In this document: positions 17,847 through 27,540 of the stretch, in pieces
Position numbering within the stretch: the stretch's first letter is position 1
How the letters are laid out: each line of letters starts with the position of its first letter
Origin: Chlorobiaceae bacterium
GTDB taxonomy: Bacteria > Bacteroidota > Chlorobiia > Chlorobiales > Chlorobiaceae
Direction of reading: 5' to 3'
DNA length: 32,415 nucleotides
NCBI GenBank assembly: GCA_013334755.1
Contig: JAAXWX010000001.1
Location: 99,920-132,334, forward strand
Notes under the pieces: generated by a model
What the model was told of the DNA's origin: nothing
Database searches by the model: none
The model's input: the letters and a program-made list of their open reading frames with translations, nothing else
Translations under genes and position numbers: made by a program

Positions 17847-18326
17847 CTATATTATGGGGAATTTACATTGAACAATCAGTTCGAGTTCAAGGCTTGCATT
17901 AAGGGGTAATTCTGCAACACCCACTGCACTTCTTGCATGACTCCCCCGTCCCCCGAATATCTCATGCAGTAATGATGATGCTCCATTAGCCACGAGATGC
18001 TGGCCGGAAAAGTTACGTTCACTGGCAACGTAAAGAGTAAGTTTTACAATTCTTTCAATACTGTCAAGAGTTCCGGTCACTGATTTAATAGCGGCAAGTG
18101 CATTAAGAAGGGCTATACGGGAGGCATAAACAGCATCTTCCTTACTCTCATCATCGATCTTCCATTTTCCACCAGGCTCAATCAGTTTGCCGTCAACAAG
18201 GGGAAGTTGACCAGAAGTATAGACATAGTTGCCGCTCCGTATGGCTGGAGAATAAAGACCTGCGGCTGTGGATAGCTGAGGCAACATAAAGCCTGTTGTG
18301 ATGATTTTTTCTTCGACTGTACCCAT
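17847..18326 (-). CDS. RidA/YjgF family protein (enamine/imine deaminase type)
   Basis: A 159-residue member of the YjgF/YER057c/UK114 family. The C-terminal signature is ARSAVGVAELPLNASLELEL (131-150), in which Arg132 corresponds to the Arg that binds the substrate carboxylate in RidA, with Glu at about 147. The N-terminus contains YVYTSGQLPL. RidA hydrolyses reactive enamine/imine intermediates from PLP enzymes. This protein is longer than the 125-130 residue RidA and matches the longer subfamily of about 150 residues, for which the activity is less certain. It stands alone, divergent from the thiamine operon. Confidence 0.9.
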   Translation of the reverse strand: MGTVEEKIITTGFMLPQLSTAAGLYSPAIRSGNYVYTSGQLPLVDGKLIEPGGKWKIDDESKEDAVYASRIALLNALAAIKSVTGTLDSIERIVKLTLYVASERNFSGQHLVANGASSLLHEIFGGRGSHARSAVGVAELPLNASLELELIVQCKFPII

Positions 18327-18504
18327 GATATAACGGTTGAAGAGGTTGCAATGGCTGTTGCTTCAGATTATTCTGCGGCAATGTTCAAGTATGCGTCAAT
18401 GAAAATATACTCGTGGAATGGATAATAAATATCAGGAAAAGAGGTTCCCGGGATTATTGCTAAAATTATTTTTAGTCCGTGACAAATCAAAGTATTTTAA
18501 TCAC

Positions 18505-19152
18505 ATGAGACATAAACAAAAAAATCAGCCCCCCCTTCCTCGCCTTTACCTCATCAGCAACGGTAATGGAAATAGTGATGGCGGCGCACTTCTCCTGGAG
18601 CAACTCCATCTCCTTACTGCCTTTTTGCCCTGCATAATACAGATAAGAGAAAAAAAACTTGAAGCAAAAGAGCTTATGGATCTGGCCCTGAAAGCCAGGG
18701 CCGCCAAATCTTCCGATAAGAGTCTTTTACTTATCAACGAACGTGCTGATATTGCCCTCGCTGCAGGACTTGATGGTGTTCATCTGCCTGAAAAGGCGTG
18801 TTCAGCTATGGCACTTCGTACATTTGCTCCGGGATTGATCTATGGTTGCAGCGTACATTCCGCCTTATCTCTTCGCATTGCTGAAGAATCCGGAGCTGAT
18901 TACCTGCTTTTTGGCCCTGTTTTCGATACCCCGTCAAAAAGAAAATACGGACCGCCTCAAGGTCTCGAAAATCTTGAGGCACTATGCCAGGCAACGTCAC
19001 TTCCAGTCTTTGCAGTCGGCGGCATCAATCCCGAAAATGCTGCACGCTGCATTGCCAAAGGCGCTTATGGAATAGCAGGTATTTCAATTTTTCAGGATAC
19101 GACCCGATTTATCAAGACTATTGAACAATTTAATATCTACTTGAATCCATGA
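18505..19152 (+). CDS. TenI-like thiazole tautomerase / ThiE paralogue
   Basis: A 215-residue TIM-barrel protein of the ThiE/TenI family. It has IIQIREKKL, LLINERADIALAAGLDGVHLP, YGCSVHS, FGPVFDTPSKRKYGP and VFAVGGINPENA. The pattern DGVHLPE instead of ThiE's HLGQxD, together with GCSVHS, resembles TenI, which isomerises the thiazole phosphate precursor, rather than true thiamine-phosphate synthase. It could still be a second ThiE. The family core begins close to this ATG; an in-frame ATG at 18418 would add 29 residues of unclear value. Its stop overlaps the start of thiE as ATGA, and thiD follows, so all three are in one thiamine operon. I found no TPP riboswitch upstream. Confidence 0.75.
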   Translation: MRHKQKNQPPLPRLYLISNGNGNSDGGALLLEQLHLLTAFLPCIIQIREKKLEAKELMDLALKARAAKSSDKSLLLINERADIALAAGLDGVHLPEKACSAMALRTFAPGLIYGCSVHSALSLRIAEESGADYLLFGPVFDTPSKRKYGPPQGLENLEALCQATSLPVFAVGGINPENAARCIAKGAYGIAGISIFQDTTRFIKTIEQFNIYLNP

Positions 19153-19784
19153 TTCCTTCTTCTCCATTTCTCTGCGTCATTACTGATGAGACAATCTGCC
19201 CCGTTACTCTTGCAGAAAATGCCCTTAAAGGAGGGGCTGCCATGATTCAGTTAAGACATAAAACCGCATCAGGCAGCCAACTTTATGCATGGGCTGTTGA
19301 AATCCGCAAACTCTGCCACCAATATCAGGCACTCTGCATTATTAATGACCGGGTAGACATTGCCCTGGCTATCAAGGCTGATGGTGTACACCTTGGTCAG
19401 CAGGATATGGGCGTCAGATCAGCACGGAAACTGGCAGGGAACAAGTGCCTTATCGGAGTATCTGCATCTTCACCTCAAGAAGCACTACAAGCAGAAAAAG
19501 AGGGTGCTGACTATATCGGATTCGGACATATCTACCCAACATTATCAAAACTGAAAGGGTATTCTCCATTGGGTACTGATATCCTTCAGAAAACGGCAGC
19601 CCTGATTTCCCTGCCGATTATTGCTATAGGAGGCGTCAATGCAGAAAATGCGGAATTGCTTATATCGAGTGGAGCATCCGGTATTGCAGTCATATCAGCG
19701 GTCAGCAGGTCGGATAATCCCTCCGGAGCATCATATGAGCTCGTGTGTGCCATAAATAAAAAAAGCCATGAAAAAAGCCTATAA
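19149..19784 (+). CDS. thiE: Thiamine-phosphate synthase
   Basis: A 211-residue TIM-barrel enzyme that joins HMP pyrophosphate and thiazole phosphate into thiamine phosphate. Visible motifs are MIQLRHK (32-38, pyrophosphate contacts), CIINDRVDIALAIKADGVHL, then GQQDMG, IGVSASS, YIGFGHIYPTLSK and IIAIGGVNAENA. The full HLGQxD segment and the length fit genuine ThiE, unlike the paralogue upstream. Translation is coupled at both ends: a 4-base overlap with the upstream gene and a 17-base overlap with thiD. Confidence 0.93.
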   Translation: MIPSSPFLCVITDETICPVTLAENALKGGAAMIQLRHKTASGSQLYAWAVEIRKLCHQYQALCIINDRVDIALAIKADGVHLGQQDMGVRSARKLAGNKCLIGVSASSPQEALQAEKEGADYIGFGHIYPTLSKLKGYSPLGTDILQKTAALISLPIIAIGGVNAENAELLISSGASGIAVISAVSRSDNPSGASYELVCAINKKSHEKSL

Positions 19785-20583
19785 AACCGTACTCACCATA
19801 GCTGGCTCTGACGGCAGCGGCGGAGCTGGAATACAGGCAGATATAAAGACGTTTTCAGCTCTTGAATGTTATGGATTATCGGTCATAACTGCTCTTACAG
19901 CCCAAAATACAAAGGGAGTCACAGCAATATACCCTGTTGCTGAAACATGCGTTATGGCGCAGTTCAGAAGCATTGCATCCGATATTTCAATCGATGCTGT
20001 AAAAATAGGAATGCTGGGAACGATCGGCATGGTAAGAACCGTCTCAGCATTGCTGAGAGAACTGCGAGGAAATACACCCATTATTCTGGATTCCGTTCTC
20101 GGTTCTTCAGGAGGTACCATTCTCCTTCCTTTTGAAGCAATTCCCGTTCTTAAGGCCGAACTTTTCCCTCTTGCCTCAATGATTACACCGAACTTACCAG
20201 AAACCGCGCTGCTGATTGATATGAAATATCCTCCGGCAACTCCGGAATCCATAGAAACAGCTGCAATGAAGCTCCTTGAAACCGGCACGGGCTCAGTACT
20301 CATCAAAGGAGGGCATGGAGAAGGAGACAACTGCTGTGACTGCCTTCTCTACGACAATCGTTTTTTCTGGTTCAGCTCACAAAAAATCAGAACAAATAAC
20401 ACCCATGGAACCGGCTGTACGCTATCTTCAGCCATTGCTGCATATATGGCGCGAGGGGAAACAATAGAGGCTGCCGTGAGTAAAGCAAAAACCTATATCA
20501 ATGAAGCCCTTCGGGCAGGCGCAACCTTCCGTCTGGGACATGGAAATGGCCCTTTACATCACTTTTACAGACAATGGAGTTAA
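19768..20583 (+). CDS. thiD: Hydroxymethylpyrimidine/phosphomethylpyrimidine kinase
   Basis: A 271-residue ribokinase-fold enzyme that phosphorylates HMP and then HMP-phosphate to the pyrophosphate used by ThiE. Motifs are TIAGSDGSGGAGIQADIKTF (9-28), CYGLSVITALTAQNT, LDSVLGSSGG, ITPNLPETALL, LIKGGHGEG, and the ATP-site loop NTHGTGCTLSSAIA. The C-terminus GHGNGPLHHF is usual for ThiD. The start lies inside the thiE 3' end. The gene ends one base from the convergent ugd stop, with no terminator in between. Confidence 0.96.
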   Translation: MKKAYKTVLTIAGSDGSGGAGIQADIKTFSALECYGLSVITALTAQNTKGVTAIYPVAETCVMAQFRSIASDISIDAVKIGMLGTIGMVRTVSALLRELRGNTPIILDSVLGSSGGTILLPFEAIPVLKAELFPLASMITPNLPETALLIDMKYPPATPESIETAAMKLLETGTGSVLIKGGHGEGDNCCDCLLYDNRFFWFSSQKIRTNNTHGTGCTLSSAIAAYMARGETIEAAVSKAKTYINEALRAGATFRLGHGNGPLHHFYRQWS

Positions 20584-20584
20584 T

Positions 20585-21922
20585 TCAGGAAATTCCACGG
20601 GGAGAACGACCTATTGAATAATAGGTAAAACCGGACTGCTCCATGAATTCAGGGTTATAGATATTCCTGCCGTCAAAAACAACCGGATGAGTAAGATCTC
20701 TTTTAATCATATCGAAATCGGGACTGCGGAAAACCAGCCACTCAGTCAGCACGACAAGGGCATTTGAGCCTTTTATGGCATCTTCAGGGTTTGATGCATA
20801 AAAAATGTCATCACATTCACCATATATTCTTCTGACCTCATGCATGGCAACAGGGTCATAAACTCGTACCCTTGCACCGCCTTGTAAAAGCTCATCAATA
20901 ACCCTGCGGCTTGGAGCTTCACGCATATCGTCGGTATTGGGTTTGAAGGAGAGCCCCCATATCGCAAAAACGCAACCGTTGATATCGTCAGCGAAATGTC
21001 CCCTTATCTTTCTGACAATACTGCTTTTCTGATCATTATTGACTGCTTCGACAGCCTGCAGAATCCGCGAATGATAACCATGCTTGTGTGCCGTTCTTTC
21101 AAGAGCCTGTACATCCTTGGGAAAACAGGAGCCGCCATAGCCAACTCCGGGATAAATAAATGAAAATCCGATCCTTGAATCGGAACCGATGCCCTTTCTT
21201 ACAGCCTCGACATCGGCGCCAACCCGTTCAGCAATGTTCGCGATTTCATTCATAAAACTGATTTTTGTTGCCAGCATGGCATTTGCAGCATACTTGGTCA
21301 GTTCAGCTGAACGGATATCCATGGCAATAAAACGCTCGTGACTGCGGTTGAATGGAGAGTAAAGAAAACGAAGCAGCTCTCTGGTACGGGGATTATCAAC
21401 ACCAACAACGATTCGTTCAGGTTTCATAAAATCGTTGACAGCATCACCCTCCTTAAGAAACTCAGGGTTTGAAACGACATCAAAATCAATATCCACCTTT
21501 CTTTCCGCAAGAACCGAGCTTATTCTTTCCCTGACAAGGTCTGCTGTACCTACAGGCACTGTCGATTTATTGATGACAATCCTGTACTCCTGCATGAAGG
21601 ACCCGATACTTTCTGCAACACTAAGCACATGACGCAGATCCGCAGAACCATCTTCATCAGGAGGAGTTCCGACTGCAATGAATTGGTACAGTCCATATTC
21701 AACTCCTTCACGAAGATCCGAGGTAAATTTTAAACGGCCTTCTCTTATATTTTCAGCAACAATTTCATCAAGCCCAGGTTCATGGATCGAAATTTTACCC
21801 TCATTGAGTCTATCGATCTTCTGCTGGTCAATATCTACACAAAGAACATCGTTACCTACTTCGGCAAAACATGCACCTGTAACAAGCCCGACATAACCTG
21901 ATCCAAATATGGTTATTTTCAT
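20585..21922 (-). CDS. ugd: UDP-glucose 6-dehydrogenase
   Basis: A 445-residue enzyme that oxidises UDP-glucose twice with NAD+ to UDP-glucuronate, a precursor for surface polysaccharides. The NAD-binding GSGYVGLV is at 7-14. The middle region includes [12 protein letters not shown] and [20 protein letters not shown]. The catalytic cysteine is C266 in [10 protein letters not shown]. The C-terminal domain has [16 protein letters not shown] and LTEWLVFR. All key residues are present and the length is normal. It is the last gene of a minus-strand series beginning at nrnA, 65 bases after a lipoprotein gene. This context suggests envelope glycan synthesis. Confidence 0.96.
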   Translation of the reverse strand: MKITIFGSGYVGLVTGACFAEVGNDVLCVDIDQQKIDRLNEGKISIHEPGLDEIVAENIREGRLKFTSDLREGVEYGLYQFIAVGTPPDEDGSADLRHVLSVAESIGSFMQEYRIVINKSTVPVGTADLVRERISSVLAERKVDIDFDVVSNPEFLKEGDAVNDFMKPERIVVGVDNPRTRELLRFLYSPFNRSHERFIAMDIRSAELTKYAANAMLATKISFMNEIANIAERVGADVEAVRKGIGSDSRIGFSFIYPGVGYGGSCFPKDVQALERTAHKHGYHSRILQAVEAVNNDQKSSIVRKIRGHFADDINGCVFAIWGLSFKPNTDDMREAPSRRVIDELLQGGARVRVYDPVAMHEVRRIYGECDDIFYASNPEDAIKGSNALVVLTEWLVFRSPDFDMIKRDLTHPVVFDGRNIYNPEFMEQSGFTYYSIGRSPRGIS

Positions 21923-21987
21923 AAAATAAAGAGCCGGATTAATGTGATGAGTTGTGATTTACAACTGATTTTCTAAAGTGGTTTTTT

Positions 21988-22839
21988 TCACTCCTCTATT
22001 ACAATGACAAGGCACCGGGATTTCTGCCAGAAGGCATTCTCATCACGAATAAGAAGCAGCGATGACGATTTTCCCCCAACAAGCTCATAAGAGCCTACGG
22101 TATGTGGTGTTATGATTTTAAGGCTCTTCAGTGGCATATTAAAAAAAAGATCCCTTGTTTCCGTTATATCCACCTTTTTGAAAAGTTTCACATTGAAGTC
22201 AGAAGCAAGGCGGTACTCACTGCCGAACAACTTCTCGAGAGGATTGATTCTGACAAGAATACCTTTAGCGACAAGTTCGTTAAAGGATCCGGTAATATAA
22301 TAGGCCGTATAAAGCTGTATCTCCTGATCCTGAATAAATTCGTCAAGTACGTCTACTGTTGCTATGAGTGACGAAATCTGTGTGTTCAGCTTCTGAACAT
22401 TGCCCTTGAGTGCATTTACTTCTTTATCCTTTGTATTTATGGCGATTTTCAGTTCAGAGACAAGCCGGTCAAGAGATTCAACACGATAGGATGAGGACTT
22501 GTTCTCTTCTTCAAGTTTCCGGATAAGTTTTTTACTGGCCACCAGTGAGGAATCGATAAAACGGATACTCGCCATGATATCCTTGCCGATTTTCTCAACA
22601 TCTGTTGTATCCCTGCCCTCTATGCCTGAAGAAAGGCGTTCTACAACAGCCTCTTTCTGCTGTATCCTGCCAAGATTTTTCTGTACCTGAGCAAGAATGG
22701 CCATCATTGATTCGACATGCTCCTGCTGAGGATCAAGCTTTTTCTGCTCCGGGCTACACGAAGAAAGAATCAGAAGGAAGGCAAAAAAAACCACCCCGGT
22801 AACCCTGATCCGACTAATCCTTACAGCCATTGAATCCAT
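21988..22839 (-). CDS. Coiled-coil lipoprotein of unknown function
   Basis: A 283-residue protein with a basic N-terminus, a hydrophobic segment (13-25) and a lipobox ending LSSC (Cys28), so it is probably lipidated and exported. Residues about 95-175 are rich in Lys/Glu/Ile/Leu with heptad-like spacing ([32 protein letters not shown]) and should form a coiled coil. The C-terminal 100 residues look like a compact beta-rich domain. No family is recognised. Its start lies 19 bases inside the upstream lipase-like gene, so translation is probably coupled and the two proteins may act together in the envelope. A second ATG at 22830 is possible. Confidence 0.75.
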   Translation of the reverse strand: MDSMAVRISRIRVTGVVFFAFLLILSSCSPEQKKLDPQQEHVESMMAILAQVQKNLGRIQQKEAVVERLSSGIEGRDTTDVEKIGKDIMASIRFIDSSLVASKKLIRKLEEENKSSSYRVESLDRLVSELKIAINTKDKEVNALKGNVQKLNTQISSLIATVDVLDEFIQDQEIQLYTAYYITGSFNELVAKGILVRINPLEKLFGSEYRLASDFNVKLFKKVDITETRDLFFNMPLKSLKIITPHTVGSYELVGGKSSSLLLIRDENAFWQKSRCLVIVIEE

Positions 22840-23525
22840 TGTTCAACCCCTTCTTTTGTGCCGTACCATCTGGTATGCGGTGTTGGGAGATGTTCTGCAT
22901 CTGCAATAGTAACATTTTCAGCACCTTCAAGAAAACAGCTTTCGGCAGGAACAATTCCATCACCCGCAACATTGCCATCTTCCTGGACGCTTTTATAAAA
23001 CTTATAACACATTCTTTCGATAAAACTTCCATTGTCATTGCCATAATACTTATCACTGGCGACAGAAACAACACGACAATGCTCAAAAAAATCAGGTTGC
23101 AGGTGCCTGAATATAAAATCAGTCTTCAGCTTTGCATAATGCTCATGAGTATGAAAAGGTGTGCCCAGGGTAATCAGCTTTGCAACACGACCTTCTGTAT
23201 GATAAACATCCCCCTGAAACAGTTTTCCAAGAAGGTAAATCATTGCCACAGTACCTCCTCCGCTATGTGCCACAAGCGTCACTGGTTCTGTGGGAAATCT
23301 CCGTCCCATCTCCCTTACAGTGCGATCAACTGCTTTCATAACCCGGTTAGTTGATTTTTCCGGTGAAGGGGGGAATCCTATCCAGTCAACAAGATTTACG
23401 GGTGCAACAGCAACTCTGTCGTTTGAAATATACCCTGAAAGCACATCTTTCATCGTTTCGTACAGGGTATCCCAGAAAAGTACGCCGGGAATTATCACTA
23501 CAGGGTTCTGAGGTACGTCCTTCAT
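22821..23525 (-). CDS. Lipase/esterase-like alpha/beta hydrolase
   Basis: A 234-residue hydrolase. VVIIPGVLF near the N-terminus supplies the oxyanion-hole region. The nucleophile elbow is AHSGG with Ser88. GDGIVP holds Asp189, and EHLP holds His212, completing a plausible Ser-Asp-His triad with the order and spacing seen in triacylglycerol-lipase and PGAP1-like proteins. LGTPF (120-124) is also typical of these lipases. There is no signal peptide, so it may act in the cytoplasm on lipid or ester substrates. It lies 50 bases after pepA and overlaps the lipoprotein gene. The substrate is unknown. Confidence 0.75.
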   Translation of the reverse strand: MKDVPQNPVVIIPGVLFWDTLYETMKDVLSGYISNDRVAVAPVNLVDWIGFPPSPEKSTNRVMKAVDRTVREMGRRFPTEPVTLVAHSGGGTVAMIYLLGKLFQGDVYHTEGRVAKLITLGTPFHTHEHYAKLKTDFIFRHLQPDFFEHCRVVSVASDKYYGNDNGSFIERMCYKFYKSVQEDGNVAGDGIVPAESCFLEGAENVTIADAEHLPTPHTRWYGTKEGVEQWIQWL

Positions 23526-23575
23526 AAAGATAAGGTTGGTAATGTAGTACTGAGATGCTTGTTACAACGACTCTT

Positions 23576-25087
23576 TCAGGACATTTTTTTCAGCACTTCA
23601 AGAAGCAGGCTCACTCCGAATCCTGTCCCCCCATTCACCTTGCCTGCACCCTTCGGTGAAAACGATGGACCAGCAATATCGATATGGGCCCAGTTATTAT
23701 GGCCATCAATAAATTTTTCAAGAAATTTGGCAGCAGTAACCGTACCAGCACCACGCCCACCGGTATTATTAAAATCGGCAACATCTGACTTTATCTGTTC
23801 ATCATAGAGATCCCACAACGGCATGCGCCAGACTTTTTCGCCTGACTGTTGACCGGCTTGAAAAATCTCTTCTGCCAGCTTGTCATTGTTACTGAAAAAA
23901 CCAGCAACAGCATAACCCAGTGCAACAATACAGGCACCTGTCAGTGTAGCAATATCAATGATTACATCCGGTTTATACTTCTCTTTCCCATATGAAAGGG
24001 CATCGGCAAGGATAAGCCGCCCTTCGGCATCAGTATTGCCAACCTCCACCGTAATGCCCGAATGTGTCGTAATAACATCACCTGGCTGCTGGGCTGTAGC
24101 ACTCGGCATGTTGTCAGTAGCCGGAATCAGCCCGATAATATGCAAAGGAAGCTCGAGACGAACTGCTGCTTCAACTGCTCCCATAACACTGGCAGCGCCT
24201 GACATGTCCGACTTCATCTCTCCCATATTTTCAGAAGGTTTGAGCGAAATACCGCCGGAATCGAAGGTAACCCCTTTCCCAACAAGCGCGACAACAGACT
24301 TGACTTTCCCTTTTGGCTTATAATCAAGTATAATAAAGGCCGGAGGATGATCGCTACCCTTGTTGACGGCAAGCAATCCTCCCATGCCAAGAGCCTCAAT
24401 CTCCTTTTTTTGAAAAACCGTCACATCATAACCATATTTTTTGCCTGACTCCTCCGCTGCTTTTGCAATATCCGCTGCCTGCAGGTAATTTCCTGGAAGA
24501 TTCACCAGATCTCTTGCCATTTTCTGACAAGAACCAACAATCTTTCCTTCGGCCACCCCTTTCTCACTCTCCTTAAAAGCTCCAGCATTAACCCGCAGAA
24601 GAAGCTCGCTAATCCCTTTCGATTTACTGGATGACTTCTTTTTATCCAGCTTGCCACTTTTAAGTCGATCAAACTTGTAAGAGCCGCCAAAACAACCCTC
24701 AACAAAAGCAGCCGCAAGAATTGCAACATTCTGACCGGTCGAAACCGCAAAGTTTTCAATACCAGAACAGTCAACTGCAACGTTTTCGAGTTTCATCTCC
24801 ACAGTCCTGGCAGCAAATGAAACCGCAGCCTTGCGCCAGTCATCAAGGGATTTCCCCTCGCCAAGCCCAAGCAGTGCAATCCTCGATGCAGAGTACTTTC
24901 CGCTTCCGCCATACAAAAGAACAACCTCGCCAGCTTCCGCTTTAAAATCTTTTAAAACACGCAAATCAAAACCAAGCACAGCTAATGTCATTCCTGCCTC
25001 TTTTTCCAGCTCAATACTACTGAACGGCAGTGCAAGAAGATCGGTCTCCACAAGAGCAAGATCACATTTTGTCACTGATATTTTCAT
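23576..25087 (-). CDS. pepA: Leucyl aminopeptidase (M17 family)
   Basis: A 503-residue cytosolic metallopeptidase that removes N-terminal residues from peptides. The M17 signature NTDAEGRL is at about 351-358. The metal and active-site segments [19 protein letters not shown] and [10 protein letters not shown] are intact, as is [12 protein letters not shown]. The N-terminal macro-like domain covers about 1-170 and carries a Lys/Ser-rich insertion ([13 protein letters not shown]). The start is ATG 25087 (MKISVTK); the frame extends three codons further up only through a TTG. It lies 33 bases after nrnA. Confidence 0.96.
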   Translation of the reverse strand: MKISVTKCDLALVETDLLALPFSSIELEKEAGMTLAVLGFDLRVLKDFKAEAGEVVLLYGGSGKYSASRIALLGLGEGKSLDDWRKAAVSFAARTVEMKLENVAVDCSGIENFAVSTGQNVAILAAAFVEGCFGGSYKFDRLKSGKLDKKKSSSKSKGISELLLRVNAGAFKESEKGVAEGKIVGSCQKMARDLVNLPGNYLQAADIAKAAEESGKKYGYDVTVFQKKEIEALGMGGLLAVNKGSDHPPAFIILDYKPKGKVKSVVALVGKGVTFDSGGISLKPSENMGEMKSDMSGAASVMGAVEAAVRLELPLHIIGLIPATDNMPSATAQQPGDVITTHSGITVEVGNTDAEGRLILADALSYGKEKYKPDVIIDIATLTGACIVALGYAVAGFFSNNDKLAEEIFQAGQQSGEKVWRMPLWDLYDEQIKSDVADFNNTGGRGAGTVTAAKFLEKFIDGHNNWAHIDIAGPSFSPKGAGKVNGGTGFGVSLLLEVLKKMS

Positions 25088-25120
25088 AACTTTCAATAAT
25101 CGATGTTAACGGTATTACAT

Positions 25121-26179
25121 TTACTCTCTGTGATTTTTAAGGAATAGTCGCAGGTCTTCAAGCAATACCTGCTGAGCTTTGTCGGACGAAAAAGGAAAGA
25201 GACATCCTGCAGCATTCATGTGCCCACCGCCCCCATACTTTTTTGCCAACTGGTTGACATAAATATTGCCACGTGATCTGAAACTCGCCTTGGTTCTTCC
25301 ATCCTGCATTTCGACCATAAGCACGGCTATGCGAACTGAAGGAACACTTAAAAGGTAGCGGATAATGAGATCGGTGTCAAACAGTTTGCTCTCGGTAGAC
25401 TTGATCATATCCTGTGATATGAAGAGCCATGAAATTTCACCATTATCAAGTATGGTAATGGCACTCAGGGCAGCACCAAGAAGTTTCAGCGCATTGGGCG
25501 TCAAAGAATTATAAATCATGTCATAAATTTCAGCAGCATCAGCGCCCTTGCTCACAAGGTCTCCTGCAAGCTGATAGACATATGGAGTTGTTTTGGGAAA
25601 CCTGAATGAACCGGTATCAGTCATGACGGCAACATAGAGCGCTTCAGCAATTTCAGGTGTAAAAAGCTCCAGACCCAATCGTTTCTGAAGCGCATACACC
25701 AGATCGTAAATAAGTTCACCGGTCGATGAAGCATAGTTTTCGCATACCATAACATCTGTAAAATCATCCGGCTCAAGATGATGATCGATACAGACAAGCT
25801 TCAAGCTGCCGAGCTCTCTCGAAAAACTCACATGTGGCCACAGTGAACCCATCCTGTCCCGAAGGTTGGCATCAAGCAGAATAACAACATCACAAAGCGA
25901 TAATTCCTGAATAGCCTCCTCACTCCTTTTATCGAAAAGAGCTATGGGATATAATTTTTTGAGAAAAGTGTAATTCGGTGGGACTTCAGTTGGATTGACT
26001 ATAGATACCTCTTTCCCAAGCGCTTTGAGCACTCTTGCGAGAGCTACCTCGCTGCCAAGACCGTCACCATCAGAATTTTCATGGGTTGTAATAACAAAAT
26101 GCTGACCTTCAAGCAGCGCATCGATGACCGGAGACCATTCCTCGGCATTAAGCGTCCGACCATACTCAGGAACTATCAT
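25121..26179 (-). CDS. nrnA: DHH-family phosphoesterase, NrnA-like (oligoribonuclease/pAp phosphatase)
   Basis: A 352-residue DHH/DHHA1 protein. The N-terminal motif SDGDGLGSE (36-44) and the DHH triad CIDHHLEPDD (130-139) bind the catalytic metals. The C-terminal DHHA1 domain carries GGGGHMNAAG (316-325). The architecture matches NrnA, which degrades short RNA oligonucleotides and converts pAp to AMP. Members of this family can also act on cyclic dinucleotide products such as pApA. It is the first gene of a minus-strand series (nrnA, pepA, hydrolase, lipoprotein, ugd). A palindrome lies just upstream of its start. Confidence 0.9.
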   Translation of the reverse strand: MIVPEYGRTLNAEEWSPVIDALLEGQHFVITTHENSDGDGLGSEVALARVLKALGKEVSIVNPTEVPPNYTFLKKLYPIALFDKRSEEAIQELSLCDVVILLDANLRDRMGSLWPHVSFSRELGSLKLVCIDHHLEPDDFTDVMVCENYASSTGELIYDLVYALQKRLGLELFTPEIAEALYVAVMTDTGSFRFPKTTPYVYQLAGDLVSKGADAAEIYDMIYNSLTPNALKLLGAALSAITILDNGEISWLFISQDMIKSTESKLFDTDLIIRYLLSVPSVRIAVLMVEMQDGRTKASFRSRGNIYVNQLAKKYGGGGHMNAAGCLFPFSSDKAQQVLLEDLRLFLKNHRE

Positions 26180-26186
26180 TAGCTGG

Positions 26187-26240
26187 TTGTAATTTTACAA
26201 AAATAGAACATTATCCATGCTTTTTCTCTAACAGAGAAAA
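26187..26240. promoter_or_regulatory. Two inverted repeats upstream of nrnA
   Basis: TTGTAA-TT-TTACAA (26187-26200) ends 8 bases from the nrnA ATG, and TTTTCTCT-AAC-AGAGAAAA (26222-26240) lies further upstream in the 260-base gap shared with divergent rlmN. Either could be a repressor site; the second could also form an RNA hairpin. The rest of this gap is AT-rich without other recognised features. Confidence 0.3.
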
Positions 26241-26439
26241 CAGTGCATCAAACTATACTTTAATCAGCAAAGCTATGCAACAATTTTATTTTTAACACAT
26301 AACTCCCCAGATAAAGTACTTTTTTTATAAAGGACAAGCAAAAGAACAATTGAGAACATATATTTTGCCATATGCAAGCACTGGTAATTCTTGAACACTG
26401 CTCCATTATCTGTTTTTTCCACAAAACGCTCTCTATTCG

Positions 26440-27519
26440 ATGCCTGAATCACTGCAAAATATAACTGATCTTACCCTCAAAGAACTTAATCAGGCAATCA
26501 GCCTGCTGGGTGAACCTTCATTCAGGGCAACACAGATACACCAATGGCTTTTCAGCCATCATGCGACGAGTTTTGACGACATGACCATCCTTAGTCTTGC
26601 TTTACGCAAAAAACTTTCAGAAACCTTCTCTATAAGCCATTTAAAACTTGTTGATCACCAGGAAAGCCCCGAAGAGGGCTGCGACAGTCCAACAGAAAAA
26701 ATCCTGCTTAAACTGTCAGATAATACGTTTGTGGAAAGCGTACTGATTGCTTCGGAAAACAGAATGACCGCATGCGTCTCTTCACAGATCGGATGCCCGC
26801 TTCAATGCCCCTTCTGTGCAACAGGAAGAATGGGATTTCAAAGGAATCTCAGTGCCGGAGAAATTACCGGACAAATCTTTGCACTCAACCAGCTGGTTGC
26901 AGCAAAAGAGCCTGGCAAAACCATAACCAACATTGTTTTTATGGGGATGGGTGAACCATTGCTCAACACCGATAACGTCCTTGAAGCCATTGAAACCCTG
27001 AGTTCAAGAAACTACCGCTTCTGCCTTTCGCAGAAAAGAATAACCATTTCAACAGTCGGAGTTATCCCGGAAATTCAACGACTCGGGAAGTCAGGAATGA
27101 AAACGAAGCTTGCAGTCTCGCTTCATGCTGCCGATCAGCAGAAACGTGAATCAATCATGCCCATAGCTGCCCGACAATATCCCCTTAAAGAACTGGGCAG
27201 ATCACTCGGCGAATATAGTGCATCAACAGGAATGCCGGTTACTATTGTTTATTTGCTCCTCAAAGGGATCAACGATTCACTGGACGATGCAAAAATGCTT
27301 GCACGTTTTGCCAAAACCTTTTTATGCAAAATAAATTTGATTGATTACAATTCAATCATTAATATTAAATTCAAGCCAGTTTACAGCTCTACCAGAGACA
27401 TTTTCCAGCAATACCTCATTAATTCAGGACTGCATGTCACAGTCAGAAAAAGCTACGGCACAACCATTAATGCGGCATGCGGCCAACTGGCAACAGCCGG
27501 CAAGCAGAACCCGCAATAA
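26440..27519 (+). CDS. rlmN: 23S rRNA (adenine2503-C2)/tRNA methyltransferase RlmN
   Basis: A 359-residue radical-SAM enzyme that methylates C2 of A2503 in 23S rRNA and A37 of some tRNAs. The radical-SAM cysteines are C119, C123 and C126 in CPLQCPFC. MGMGEPLLN, ISTVGVIPEIQ, AVSLHAAD and a C-terminal cysteine (C347, INAACGQLA), which forms the protein-RNA intermediate, are present. The Cys112 region MTACVSSQ is usual for the family. Length is normal. It heads a plus-strand group with an unknown gene and adk. Confidence 0.97.
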   Translation: MPESLQNITDLTLKELNQAISLLGEPSFRATQIHQWLFSHHATSFDDMTILSLALRKKLSETFSISHLKLVDHQESPEEGCDSPTEKILLKLSDNTFVESVLIASENRMTACVSSQIGCPLQCPFCATGRMGFQRNLSAGEITGQIFALNQLVAAKEPGKTITNIVFMGMGEPLLNTDNVLEAIETLSSRNYRFCLSQKRITISTVGVIPEIQRLGKSGMKTKLAVSLHAADQQKRESIMPIAARQYPLKELGRSLGEYSASTGMPVTIVYLLLKGINDSLDDAKMLARFAKTFLCKINLIDYNSIINIKFKPVYSSTRDIFQQYLINSGLHVTVRKSYGTTINAACGQLATAGKQNPQ

Positions 27520-27540
27520 TCTTTAACCGTCTTAACCATC

